This document shows, in pieces, positions 45,341 to 56,060 of a DNA stretch of 64,000 nucleotides. The notes under the pieces were generated by a model. That model did not search any database. It worked only from the letters and a program-made list of their open reading frames with translations, and was not told where the DNA came from. The stretch covers positions 3,782,001-3,846,000 of the forward strand of contig JAQFVV010012435.1 of the NCBI GenBank assembly GCA_028023455.1, in the 5' to 3' direction. This DNA is from Epiperipatus broadwayi. Lineage: Eukaryota > Onychophora > Udeonychophora > Euonychophora > Peripatidae. Every line of letters starts with the position of its first letter. Position 1 is the stretch's first letter. The position numbers were made by a program, and so were the translations under genes.

Positions 45341-48300
45341 TTTTTTGCTATTAAGACTTTGGTGATTTTATATTGCTAAAGTTATTAATATATCATGTAT
45401 CTGAACTTAGTTCAGTCCCATATGGCTATTTGAGTTAGATAGCTGGATTGGAAGACATATGGATGTCTGAAAATTTTAGATTTTCTACTCAATAGTTATA
45501 CATTTGATAAAGTGCTGGGCTTGTTCTAGTATTTTTAATCTAATGCTGAATATCCTGGCACATCACTGATGATGCCAGAATAAAGAATATATTAGTTATT
45601 TGAGATCTTCTGTTATTACAGCTTCCAGAAGGTGCATTGAATATAAAAAAATAAAAATTTAGAAAATGTATTTATTAATTTTTTTAAATATTTTTAGTGA
45701 AAGATAGATAAATAAAACTACTTATTTATAATTCTTATTCAATATAATAATAATTTTAGAAAGTGAAACTATTAATAAAATATTATAAAGGAACTTCTAA
45801 AGATGCAAACCAGGAGGTCGATTCCCCAAAGGTTTTATTACGTTTATCAATTTTGCCATCAGAACCATAGGTTTAACAGTCATTAACTACATGGTTCATG
45901 TATTGGGACTGCTCATCACTGACTGTTAAATTCCATTTATGAAGCATGTGAATGCAATAACTATGTAGTTGTACTGACAATATTGATGAGAGACCATTTT
46001 CATCTAAAAGCATAAAATCCAGTCAGCTTTATTGTTGGATCTTGGAAAAAAATTTCCTTGGAAATTATAAAAATTCCATTTTTATTCTATAGATCTTTTA
46101 TGGTAGATTCAAATTTGGTTTAACATCGAAAAAAGGAATATTAGTTTGAAATAAACCTTCATTGGCAAAACTATATTTGAATTATTGGCAAGTCTGTACT
46201 TTTTAACAGCTTTTATAATTTTTCTGTTAGAAAATCTGTTTGTATATCTAGTTGACAAACATGTAGAACAGGAAGTCACTGGTATACTTCGAGAAGTCAA
46301 TAATATTTTTCCATTTCAATACTAATTAAGTATTGAGAACTTTAATATGATATTTTTTTCTTCAAACAATTACACAGTATTTATAAGCAGAATAAGGTCA
46401 TTCTAAGCAAGCTGTTCATAAAATAATATCACCTCAACCCAGAATGGTGAACAGCCAATATTCCAAGAAGGTTATTCCTATCAATTAATGTTGATCAACA
46501 CTTTTATTGATTATATTATTTTATATTTACCCATTCCCTCCTTCCAAAAATATTAAACAAACTGCCATTTTATAATGTTCTGCTAATAAAAAAAATACTT
46601 GAGAAAAAATTAATAAAAATAAATATATCAAATTCTTAAAAAAAAAAAAAAAAACAGTTACCAGAAAATATAAATCTTTATCAAAATTTCTTTAGTGATT
46701 CTTTCCCTATGATAAAAGCTCCATCATTGTTGTTTATGTTTTTTTATAATAAATGCATGGTCACTTAAATAATGATACCAGATTAAGCAAGAATATCCTC
46801 TAATTAAGAGTTATCAAATACTATCTACCTAATAATATTGGATAACTAGCTAAATTGTATATAGGGAAGATACAGAAAAGAATTTTTAATCTTTATTATG
46901 ATATGAAAAAAAAATTTAGTGTTTATCCAGATTGTACTCCAAGTTGTGGGTTCATTTGATCGAAGTTTTGGCAGTTGTATGATTAACTTTCTACATGTTG
47001 CTTAGTCTAAACTGTCCAGTACTTGCAATAAACCACCCATTCAATTACTATCTAAGCTGTCAAATACTGCTATGAAATTGAAACTAAGCATCACATTACC
47101 TTCTCTGCTAAAACGAATTTGTGTGAGAAAATGTATATACTTCCCGATTCATTGCAGATAATCTTTGTTTATCATTTTAATAGATAAAAATAAAGATTAA
47201 AACTGACCTTTAAATATTCTCCTATAAAGCAACATCTGCATTCAACTTTTCATTGAAGGACAATGCAAGACAAAGAATTCCTAACCAAGCTGTTCATTGC
47301 AGAAAAGTTAATACATGAATGATTTTTCCATTTGTATTTTTTCACACTAGCTAAGAATAATTGGATACCCATTTACCAACCAATATAGGATAGTTATCTG
47401 CGTTAATTATGAATGGTGAAAATTTGAGCAGTTTTCAATCCTTGTTGTACCCTCTAGGTAAAAATGCTAAATACCCATTTGTAGATTAATAATGAATGAT
47501 TCGCTGGGACAGTGGGTTATCTAAATCAATTCCAAGCCTGTCAAGTTTAGTTGGACTAGATTTAAACTAATATTTTTAGCATGGTTTTTGCAAACATCAC
47601 ATTGTTACATCATGAGGTCTAAGTCATTTTAATGAAATACTTTATATTTATAAACTTTTTGTCATATAATTTTAAAAGAAAATATAAATTGTTTCATTAG
47701 AAACTTACATTTAAAACAACTTGCATATGACATTCAAAAATACTCTTTTTAATGAATTCAATTTTAATGAAAAGAATACATATCTAATCCTATTATACTG
47801 CTATAAGTTTAAAATAATTAGTGGATAATAAATTTGATTTGAGAAATTGTGCTTCGTTTTTCTTTCTCTAAATTATGATATTTTATGACTAATATATTAA
47901 GTTGGAATTCATTATTAATTTTTAATTTCATTTAAAAAAAATTAAAAAAAAAAAAAGAGAATCTATTAATGTTTAAATTTCTAAAGAAAGCAAAGAAAAT
48001 ATTTGATTCATTTATTTAAATAAAAATAGATTTGTATTAATATTAATTGGTTTTAAGAATGTTTTCTTTTTTAGCTAAATATATTTTTAGAAAAGAAATA
48101 AATGAAAATCTGCAAGTAATTATGTTGAAAAAGTTTTATATACATACGTTCTTGTATAAATACTTACTAAGTAGTCTAGACTGCAGTAAACATATTTATT
48201 GATTAGAATCTTTTGACGAAAGCTGAATAAATAAAAAGTCAACATTTGAGTGTTGTAGGTAGTCATTATTTTCCGTATAATTTTTAAAATACACTTGAAA

Positions 48301-48540
48301 TAATCTCACATCTTTTAGAAGTTTTTTAGCACCTGCTGATTGGAGGTTTATGAGATCACAATAAGTTCAGTTGTGTGATGAAACTAATCTAACATAGACT
48401 TTAGTAATTTTACAAATCAAACATTTACCTATGATCTAGATTTTTTTGTATTATCTCTATAAAAAGATATGTGAATTATATCAAGTATATAAACATAAAT
48501 AAAGAGTATGGTATAATGTCGCTTATATGATTTTGTGCAG
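45341..48540. other. long AT-rich non-coding stretch
   Basis: No confident feature. An A17 run at about 46,638 and an A13 run at about 47,943 could be old retroposon tails, but I see no element body. The region 45,790-46,330 and 46,900-47,300 is less simple than the rest, yet conceptual translations in all frames do not show a family I know. Confidence 0.45.
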
Positions 48541-48716
48541 CGGCAGATTCTGGAATGTATGATTCCACTGATTGTGGTGCTGTTCTTCCGGCACTTTGTG
48601 ACTTGCCAATAAAGTCATTGATATATATATATGAATTCATAATATTATTTCCGGAACTTTCATATAATACAAATATAATAGCTAATCTCTCTTATTGCAT
48701 TACCAAATGTATATAA
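48541..48716 (+). other. possible terminal exon (C-type-lectin-like tail), doubtful
   Basis: An acceptor-like TGATTTTGTGCAG ends at 48,540. The frame starting at 48,543 stays open for 57 codons to TAA at 48,714 and begins ADSGMYDSTDCGAVLPALCD followed by LPI. A short charged segment, C, then LP.LC at the end resembles the last strand of C-type lectin domains, where the final cysteine of each disulphide lies in this arrangement. After that the peptide becomes I/Y/N-rich and chance-like. An AATAAAG at 48,610 is also present. No upstream exon is visible within the window. Confidence 0.2.
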
Positions 48717-49683
48717 TATATTAAATCATTTATGCATCATTGTTTTACAATGCTTTAATTATCACCCTCTTTGACATTTTCGATTGCACCAGCAATCTTC
48801 TTCAGAACTACAACATAATACAAAAATATATGAATATAAATATACATAAAGATATAATTTATATTCTAAATATACATCTTATAATCATCATTTATTTATT
48901 ACCTTTTAAATATTATATATTTTACCCTTTTTACATTCTATATTTATTAATTAAAACCTCTTATAATCATATATATTTTATCTTTTTTTTTTTTTTTTAT
49001 TTTACTCTTATTACTCTTTAAGTTAGAGTAAAATATTTAAAGAGTAATAAGAGTAAAATAAAAATAGAATACATATGATTATAGGAATTTTTAATTAATA
49101 AATATAGAATTTAAAAGGATAAAATATATAATATTTAAAAGGTAATAAATAAATGATGATTATAAGATATATATTTAAGAATGCAAATTATATGTTCATG
49201 TATATTTATATTCGTTATTAATAAAAGCAAGTTATATATAATGTGGCATTGCTTTAATGAACTTGTATTTACAAATATGTAATATAGGGAGCATACCAAT
49301 AACTCAAACAAGCTCTTAATTGATAAGTGCGGTAAGAGAAAATATGTAAAATCTTTATTTGGAACTTTCCCATCTCCAGACAAATTGGTTTCAAGCTTTT
49401 CTATGTATATTCTAGATCTTCACTGAGATCATCCCAAAGCTCAAAAACAATTGGTCTTGGGATGGGAATATTCCAGATAGAGATTTTAAATATTTTCTCT
49501 TACCACACTTATCAATTAAGAGCTTGTTTGAGCTATTGGTACACTTCCTATATTATATATTTATATTCATATATTTGTATTATGTTGTAGTTCTAAAGAA
49601 GATTGCTAAGGCAGTCAAAACTCTCAAAGAGGGTGGTAATTAAAACATTGTGAAACAGTGCATAAATGATTTAATATTATATT
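48712..49683. mobile_element. nested composite fold-back element, about 970 bp
   Basis: The outer arms 48,712-48,845 and 49,550-49,683 pair over about 130 nt, sharing TTAAATCATTTATGCA, ACCCTCTTTGA, GCAATCTTCTT.AGAACTAC and ACAACATAATACAAA. Inside are two independent hairpins. One (about 48,827-49,215) has arms of about 180 nt around a 17-nt centre near 49,029, sharing TAAATATACAT, ATAATCATCATTTATTTATT and TTACTCTTATTACTCTTTA. The other (about 49,278-49,560) has arms near 130 nt sharing CAAACAAGCTCTTAATTGAT and GGTAAGAGAAAATAT. No coding potential; open frames at 48,740-49,021 and 49,135-49,383 are products of the repeat. Confidence 0.8.
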
Positions 49684-50190
49684 ATAAAAATATAATAGCT
49701 AAATAGCTGATCATAAGAATATGCACAGTGACATTTAAAATCATTTAATGATTTAATATACATATTTTATGCTGAACCAATATTCATCAATTGGTACAGA
49801 TCATTTCTCATGCATATATATATATATATATTTGTTAGATCTCAAACAATAACGTGACTCAGTGCAAAATGAGAAATGAGATTCAACTTGAAGTAGTTCA
49901 ACATTCATGATATGAGGCTTATCAAAATGTTATTTCTCTCAAGTTTTTCACCTATTAATTTTAAGTTAATATTAGATAAAATGAGAGGTTTCCACATAAC
50001 AGGAATACATTGTGCTTCACCAGCCCTATTTAAACCAGTAGGAATCTTTAATATTTCAATTGACTCTCATATATATATATATATGATGAATTGATAGTAT
50101 GTTTCTGATAACTTCCATGTAGTAAAGATATATTTGTTAAATAGCTGACATCAATATCAAGTACTTTATTAAGTGTTTTTTTTCTCAAAT
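49684..50190. other. AT-rich non-coding stretch
   Basis: Short (TA)n runs near 49,815 and 50,070; the 60-codon frame at 49,912-50,094 has no recognisable domain. Confidence 0.45.
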
Positions 50191-50195
50191 CATTT

Positions 50196-50328
50196 TTTCA
50201 TGCGAATATATATATATATCATAAAAGTAGTTAACATATATATATATATCATGAATGTTAACTACTTTTATCATATCATTTATATATATATATATATATA
50301 TATATCATAAAAGTAGTTAACATCTTGA
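50196..50328. repeat. alternating inverted/direct repeat with (TA)n
   Basis: CATAAAAGTAGTTAACAT occurs at about 50,219, its complement ATGTTAACTACTTTTATCAT at about 50,251, and the direct form again at about 50,307, each separated by TA repeats. A slipped or hairpin-mediated expansion would produce this. Confidence 0.75.
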
Positions 50329-50522
50329 AAAGTTATATGATCAACAGAAGAGGTCAAATTGAGCTTCAATACAAAACTTACTTTTAAGACCACCATTCAC
50401 TGAAAGTGTAAAAATATGAAAGAGAAAAATAATCTGAATCATGTGAAGTTTGAATATACAAAATGATGAGTGAAACTTTGATCCAGTGATCATTATTTAG
50501 ATTGTATGACATTATATAAGTG
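50329..50522. other. AT-rich non-coding stretch
   Basis: Segment GTGAAGTTTGAATATACAAA (50,441) may be a further decayed S2 SINE B-box region. Confidence 0.35.
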
Positions 50523-50600
50523 ACACCATAGTGTAATGATTAACGATACCATGTCTTTATCATAGGCATGCCAGTGTTCAAATATAATTAAAGCTAAATA
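50523..50600 (+). repeat. tRNA-like SINE head (tRNA-Val-like)
   Basis: CATAGTGTAATGATTAACG is a good A-box region and GTGTTCAAATAT a degenerate B box at normal spacing (about 40 nt). The A-box region resembles TAGTGTAGTGGTTATCAC of metazoan tRNA-Val. Acceptor and T stems do not pair, so it is a relic rather than a gene. Confidence 0.5.
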
Positions 50601-51692
50601 ATGACTTGGGATATAGAGAATGTCTAAAAATTTTATGAGATCTGGACATATCCAACACATGTTGACATCCAAAATTACTGAGTAGGTAATAAGAAGGCAT
50701 CTGGATTTTAAAAAAAAGTGATTTTTTTTTTAAAGATTCTGCTAATGGTCACCAAATCAGTAATGTTTTTCACCACTAACATGCAGGAAGGTGTTAGAAA
50801 GGTCTTGTTGATGAGCAACATAAGCTGTTTTACCTGTTAGTTTTCTCTTTTGCCTTATTATCAATTCAACCATCCAGTCTTCTATCTGTTCATCTAATGG
50901 TCTATATTTTATATACTAAATTTAATAATTACCTGTCAGTTTGGTCATCTGCCTTATTGTCTAGTCATTCACTCCTTCTATAGATGCATGTTTATATCTA
51001 TATATAATTTGATTGTAACAATTACAAATTACTTTAATAATTAATCTCAGTCTCATCATGTCATGAAAATTATTTATTATCCTGCTGACCAAAATAAAAG
51101 ATTTTCTCAACTACAACAACAATTCTGTAAATGCCATAAAAATTGAAGACCTATTTATTTCAATAAGATGCCCCAGAGTCAAAGTTTGCATTTAGTTATT
51201 AATATATTAAGAAATCACAGTTTGTAAAATCTCAATTTTAATTCATTTAGTTATAGGGGAGAACCCTACAGAAGAATTGCAAAACTAAAACAGAAATATT
51301 TCTTTAGAGAGCATAATGATAATCGAAATTCATTTTTCATAGTTCAAAATAATTGAATTTCTTACCCTATGCAGGTTAATTTAATAGCAAAATGACAAAC
51401 TTGAGAGTTACATGTTTTTGGAATGAAAATCATCATTCCATTTCTGGCACTGACTATATCATATGACCTTCTGAGGAACTACCCATACAACTATTTATTT
51501 ATATTACATTTATTTGCAAAGTATACATAAATATTACTGATTAATAAAAATCTTAAAAAATTTTTTCTGTTTGTTTCACTCATGAATCTATTCATATCCA
51601 TATTTTTATTTAGTGATATGTATGAATAATGTGCTCTATGATTAAAATTATAGTTACATTAAAAATATTATTTCGATCATATTCACAAGAAA
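50601..51692. other. AT-rich non-coding stretch
   Basis: A LINE endonuclease domain would be expected upstream of the relic that starts at 51,693, but I cannot recognise one here. Confidence 0.45.
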
Positions 51693-51934
51693 ATGGATGT
51701 TATTTTTTTTAGAAAAATCAATTATGTGTGTACTAAATTTCACCAGCTGTTAAACACAAAAATTGCTAATTTGAATTTTCAGAACTATCATTTTACTGAA
51801 GTATGGAATCAATTTAAAGAATGTATTATGGATCCAAGTAAATATATTATTCCTCAGAACAATAATCAATACTGGTTTTCTGACAATGTTCTTATGATTA
51901 ATGATTTGATTAAAAGAATAAAACCACCAGACAT
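51693..51934 (+). pseudogene. LINE ORF2 relic, segment 1 (endonuclease-RT linker)
   Basis: The open piece 51,693-51,941 reads HQLLNTKIANLNFQNYHFTE, VWNQFKECIM and QYWFSDNVLMINDLI. This corresponds to the linker between endonuclease and reverse transcriptase in RTE/craniofacial-development-protein-2-type LINEs (L..RF..L........W..F...........R..DWFD.N...I..L...K). It is cut by an F1 fold-back insertion beginning about 51,935. Segments 2 and 3 continue the same ORF in order. Confidence 0.65.
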
Positions 51935-52115
51935 CACATGATCACTAAAGCCACATGGGAGATACTTCTCAGGAAATATCAGATGATTACACACTAGATA
52001 GGAATTTTATGCTCAAACCTTCTTGAAAACATTGATTACTTTGGCTTGCAATGGGTGGCACTACTGTATGGAGGGTTTTGCATCTGTTTTAAAATGAAAT
52101 ATGTAGTACTTTCTG
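51935..52115. mobile_element. F1 fold-back relic inside LINE
   Basis: Begins CATCACATGATCACTAAAG and carries TTTTATGCTCAAACCTTC, GGTGGCACTACTGTATGGAG and GGTTTTGC, all F1 arm motifs. The left arm is strongly decayed. It splits LINE segments 1 and 2. Confidence 0.6.
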
Positions 52116-52862
52116 CTTGGCTGAGTAATAGGTTAAATGTTATACTAAATCTGAAGGCAGAAATTCAATGATTGATAGGAAGTCTTGAAAGTGAATAGTG
52201 GATTAAAACTGCAAAAAAAATTACAAAGATCATGGTCACTCTAGATCATTTTGTGATATTTTGAAAGCAACATATGTTCTTGAGAAACAATATCCCAATT
52301 CTACTAAATCAGCAATGGTACTACTCTCTTATATGATTTAAATGATATTTTGAGCAGGTGGAAAGGATCTACTGATCATCTTCTAAATAATAATATAAGT
52401 ATTGAGATGATGACTCTTGATAATATATCAATTTTACATTTTCATTTAAATTTAGACAAAAATATTCAGGCTAGTGAAGTTGAAATACCTGGAGAAGTTT
52501 CAAAATATGGTAGTGATATGGTTAGCTTCAAAAATATTACAATTTTTAAGAATATATGGACTCATGAAGTTGTGCCATCTGAACTTGAATATGCCATTAT
52601 TGTCCCAATTTCTAAAAACAAAGGCAGTAGACAAGATTGCACAAATTACTGTGGAATAACAAAGTTATCCACTTCAAGTAAAGATACTTTCTAGAATTTT
52701 GTTAAACAGATAGCTTCCAATTACTCAATGTAGTGTTAGGGAATCAAAAAGCACTATAGTTGTGATTTCTGTTGCCAGGAAAATGCAAAAAAATATAGGA
52801 ACAAAGGAATAATTTATATAATGCTTTTATTCATTTGTTCAATATATTTAATTCTGTTAGTA

Positions 52863-52864
<2 letters not shown>
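52116..52864 (+). pseudogene. LINE ORF2 relic, segment 2 (reverse transcriptase N-terminal half)
   Basis: In order: DILSRWKGSTDHLLNNN at about 52,345; IPGEVSKYGSDMV at about 52,486; IWTHEVVPSELEYAIIVPIS at about 52,553; DCTNYCGITKLST at about 52,634; ILSRILLNR-like sequence at about 52,688; VARKMQKKYRNKGI at about 52,773. These match W..H...LLN, G.IP.E..K.GG..., IW....P..W....I.P..KKG...DC.NYRGI.LLS, K...R.LLNR and ARQLQEK.REQ..... of RTE/CR1-group LINEs. Arg to Cys in NYRG and several frameshifts show decay. It stops at a (TA)n tract. Confidence 0.85.

Positions 52865-52930
<66 letters not shown>
52865..52930. repeat. (TA)n tract interrupting the LINE
   Basis: Sixty-six bp of TA dinucleotides, between the two halves of the reverse transcriptase relic. 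Confidence 0.95.
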
Positions 52931-52932
<2 letters not shown>

Positions 52933-52969
52933 GTGAAACTTTTTGAAATTAACTGGTTGTTCACAAAAC

Positions 52970-53155
52970 TTTATTTATCACATGATCACCATTTCATATA
53001 CACATGCTGTTAGTAAGACTAACAAACTCTCCTGATAGTAGTGCCAAGACATTAGATAGGGATGTTATGCACAAACTTCCCTGCATACATTGATTATAAA
53101 GGTTGCACATGTTGGCACTACTGCATGGAGAGTTTGGTACTCTTTATAAAACTTT
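52970..53155. mobile_element. F1 fold-back element inside LINE
   Basis: Left arm AACAAACTCTCCTGATAGTA then GTGCCAA (53,024) pairs with TTGGCACTACTGCATGGAG (53,112). Inside are TTATGCACAAACTTCC and CATTGATTATAAAGG. Outer sequence ATCACATGATCACCATTTC matches other F1 copies. It is the most compact F1 copy. Confidence 0.7.
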
Positions 53156-53179
53156 ATTCATATTATACAGTTGCTAAAA

Positions 53180-53720
53180 GATGAGATGAAGGATTAATAT
53201 TGCAGGTGAAAACTCTGAGACATTTAAAATGAAAAGTCATGTTAAACAAAGATGAGTATTTACTCAATATGACAGTGATCTTTGGAATTGTTCATAGGCA
53301 ACTTAATCAAACAGGAATCCAAATACAGTACTGGTTTGATGATGTAATTTTTAAGTTGAATTGACTAAAAGAAAAACAAGTACTTGGATTCTGGATTTAC
53401 AGTGTTCTGATGATTGTGCAATTTTTGCCAGTTCAAAAGACAATTAGTAGAATGTGCTTTATGCTTTGACTGCAGCTTGTAAGGATTTTAGTTTATTAAT
53501 TTTCAAAAATCTGAAGATGTTTATTAATCTGTGGCAAAAAAAAATCCTTAGCAATTCTTGGTTTGGATGATTATCAATTTGAAAATGCAAGCCATTTTAA
53601 AAACCTCGATGGTATTCTAAATAGAAAAATAAACTTAGATTTCAATATGTTGCTGCTTTTAATAAGTTAAATGATAGAATATTTTATCACAAAAAATAAT
53701 ATACTGCAAATAAGTTAGCT
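53180..53720 (+). pseudogene. LINE ORF2 relic, segment 3 (reverse transcriptase C-terminal half)
   Basis: Translation across frameshifts gives TGIQIQYWFDDVIFKLN at about 53,310, LQCSDDCAIFASSKDN at about 53,398 (the catalytic Y/FADD box, here SDD), ALYALTAACKDFSLLIF at about 53,460, and FKNLDGILNRKINLDFNM at about 53,600 (the YLGS.I...... I..RI block). It continues segment 2 after the (TA)n and F1 insertions. About 100-150 codons between the two halves are missing or unreadable. Confidence 0.75.
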
Positions 53721-53731
53721 GTATATTATAA

Positions 53732-54411
53732 TGTGATGGGAATATCAGATGAACCTCAGGTGATGGAAAGTCATCATCAACCCCAAGGAAAATATTAAAA
53801 TAAAATTTCAATAATGAGATAAAAAGATAATATTTAAGATATAAGAGATATTAAAGTATGAGTAAGAGTTTTAAGGAGAAATATTAAAGTAAAGTTTAAT
53901 ATCAAAAACACATATAAGATGTTATATTCAAGGGAGCATGAGATCAAAAAATTTCTGAGAGATCAGTACAGTTAACTCCATAGAGCAATAAATTAGTATA
54001 ATTAACCATACATCAACCAGCATTATCAATAAGTATAAGTAAGTTAAATACTCATCCATCATCATTGATGGGAATAACCATCATCAAAATAAATCAAAAG
54101 AAATCAATAGTCAATCTTGTGACTGGATTTGAAATGGGTCTACTGTAAACCAGGCTAACTATTGAGCCTGCCAGCTTGGGCAATTACTTAAACATAATTT
54201 GGATGCACCATCTCCACCAAATGTACAACCATAAAAACAACAATGCTTGGATATTAAACATGCTCATCATTATCAATGCTCTGGACATTTAGTATCATTA
54301 ATATACTGCCTCTAAACTTATATTCTAATAAAACTAAACTAAAATAAAATGTAGTGCATGAAATTTAAAGAATATATTCTTAGTGCCAACCCAAAATTTA
54401 ACTGGGTGACA
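53732..54411. mobile_element. possible short LTR-like block
   Basis: Begins TGTGATGGGAATATC and ends CTGGGTGACA, so TG...CA, and its last 30 bp (TAGTGCCAACCC...GGGTGACA) resemble the ends of blocks A and B at 15.7-25.3 kb. I see no target duplication and no ORF. Very tentative. Confidence 0.2.
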
Positions 54412-54959
54412 ACAATCACTAATATATACCCCCATTCATATAATCAGGTCATTATGCATGAATCTAGCTCAGAAGAACACATGCTCAACGAATGTTATGG
54501 GGACCAAGAGATGATGCAATACAATTTTAACAGTTAAATACAAGTTTATTAATAACAATAGAAAATGATATTAAGGTCTTTAGAATATGGCTCTACAATT
54601 AGAAGCCTTCTGAATTTGATTAACATACCATAATAAAAAATGATCACATTGTGATTTACATATATGTGATTTACAATATTCAAGTTATTACACTGATTTA
54701 GAATGCCTCTTAATGAGTTTATATAAGTGCATATATATATATATGAACAGATGTGCATTTTATAATATACAAGGAATACATTTCAATTGACATCTAATGA
54801 AATTTAAAAATGACTAAAATTTTACATGTGTTCTATTTGACACTCATTGATATATATATATAATATTATAAATTGATGTCTGTATTTCTTCAAAATAATA
54901 TATGCAAATTTACAAATAAATATTTAAAAATACAGTATTTAAAAGCTTATAAAAATATA
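54412..54959. other. AT-rich non-coding stretch
   Basis: Segment 54,740-54,830 resembles 56,115-56,200 (both carry ATTTGAATTGACAT/TTTCAATTGACAT then AATTTAAAAA and TTTTACAT), so the PLE palindrome seems to be flanked by an older duplication. Confidence 0.35.
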
Positions 54960-55115
54960 TATGTATAACAGTCACTTAGGAGCGCTTTCAACTAACTTAA
55001 AGCTTTGTCAACTATCACGTTTAAAATGTCAGCTTTCCCATAATTCAATGATGTCAACTTTCCCATAATTCTGTGATCTTAATGTTTGCTGCTTGTCTAT
55101 TAACCAAATGTTGTT
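54960..55115 (-). mobile_element. Penelope-like element 3' end, diverged fragment
   Basis: The order CTTAGGAGCGCTTTCAACTA, TTTGTCAACTATCAC, TCAACTTTCCCATAATTCTG, TGATCTTAATGTTTG and CTATTAACCA parallels TTAGAAGTACTTTCGACTAT...TTTATCAACTATATAAC...CAGATTTCCCACAATTCTG...ATCTTAACATTTG...ATTCATTAACA in the left arm of the palindrome beginning 55,171. So a third, older copy of the same PLE end lies beside it in the same orientation as the left arm. Confidence 0.6.
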
Positions 55116-55121
55116 TGTATT

Positions 55122-55124
<3 letters not shown>

Positions 55125-55176
<52 letters not shown>
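55125..55176. repeat. (TA)n tract
   Basis: Roughly 52 bp of TA directly abutting the PLE palindrome on its left. A second TA run (56,095-56,115) lies shortly to the right of it. Confidence 0.9.
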
Positions 55177-55179
<3 letters not shown>

Positions 55180-55593
55180 ATATACAAATCAATATATATA
55201 TCAAAATACAGTACAATTTATATAAATTATATTCTTTTAGAAGTACTTTCGACTATACACTTTGTAGTCTTTATCAACTATATAACATTGAATAATCAAA
55301 ACGAGACAACCCTTAACAATACCCATAGTTCAATTCAGATTTCCCACAATTCTGTTATCTTAACATTTGATGACTGGCGATTCATTAACATTTGACGATT
55401 TCTTGAAATCAACATAGCCTCTTTTATTTTACGTTTATTATGACAACGTTCAATTTGAATAATTTTCATATTTTTATAATCAAATTTAAATCCATATTGA
55501 CAAGATTTATTATGATCAAATATAACAGATGATGAAGGTTTATTTACATCTGTTCCATATTGATTCTCTTTTTGAATTCTATTATATAAAAGC
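55171..55593 (-). mobile_element. Penelope-like element end, left arm of palindrome
   Basis: Inverted copy of 55,636-56,060 with very few differences by eye. On the minus strand it encodes the same C-terminal peptide as the right arm, followed by the same 3' untranslated segment ending next to the (TA)n tract. Confidence 0.75.
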
Positions 55594-55633
55594 TAATCTC
55601 TAGTGTACATTTGAGAAGAGAATAAAAGAACAT

Positions 55634-56060
55634 ATGCTTTTATATAATAGAATTCAAAAAGAGAATCAATATGGAACAGATGTAAATAAACCTTCATCAT
55701 CTGTTATATTTGATCATAATAAATCTTGTCAATATGGATTTAAATTTGATTATAAAAATATGAAAATTATTCAAATTGAACGTTGTCATAATAAACGTAA
55801 AATAAAAGAGGCTATGTTGATTTCAAGAAATCGTCAAATGTTAATGAATCGCCAGTCATCAAATGTTAAGATAACAGAATTGTGGGAAATCTGAATTGAA
55901 CTATGGGTATTGTTAAGGGTTGTCTCGTTTTGATTATTCAATGTTATATAGTTGATAAAGACTACAAAGTGTATAGTCGAAAGTACTTCTAAAAGAATAT
56001 AATTTATATAAATTGTACTGTATTTTGATATATATATATTGATTTGTATATTACATATAT
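55634..56060 (+). mobile_element. Penelope-like element end, right arm, with C-terminal ORF
   Basis: The open frame 55,634-55,894 (86 codons) contains SSSVIFDHNKSCQYGFKFDY, NMKIIQIERCHNKRKIKEAM and LISRNRQMLMNR, ending in ELWEI. The order SS.V..H....GF.FD..N..I...E....KR.IKEA..I......MNR fits the C-terminal GIY-YIG-associated region of Penelope-like retroelements. After the stop, GTTGATAAAGACTACAAAGT and GTCGAAAGTACTTCTAAAAG follow, resembling PLE 3' ends. The reverse transcriptase itself is absent: the copy is 5'-truncated at the palindrome centre. An alternative is another GIY-YIG-containing mobile ORF. Confidence 0.65.

Noticed and set aside
48740-49383. Open frames of 93 and 82 codons
   Set aside because: They are antisense-related products of the nested fold-back arms, with I/Y/F-rich content only.
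55093-55395. 100-codon open frame with Tyr-Ile repeats
   Set aside because: Translation of the (TA)n tract running into the complement of the PLE arm; not a protein.
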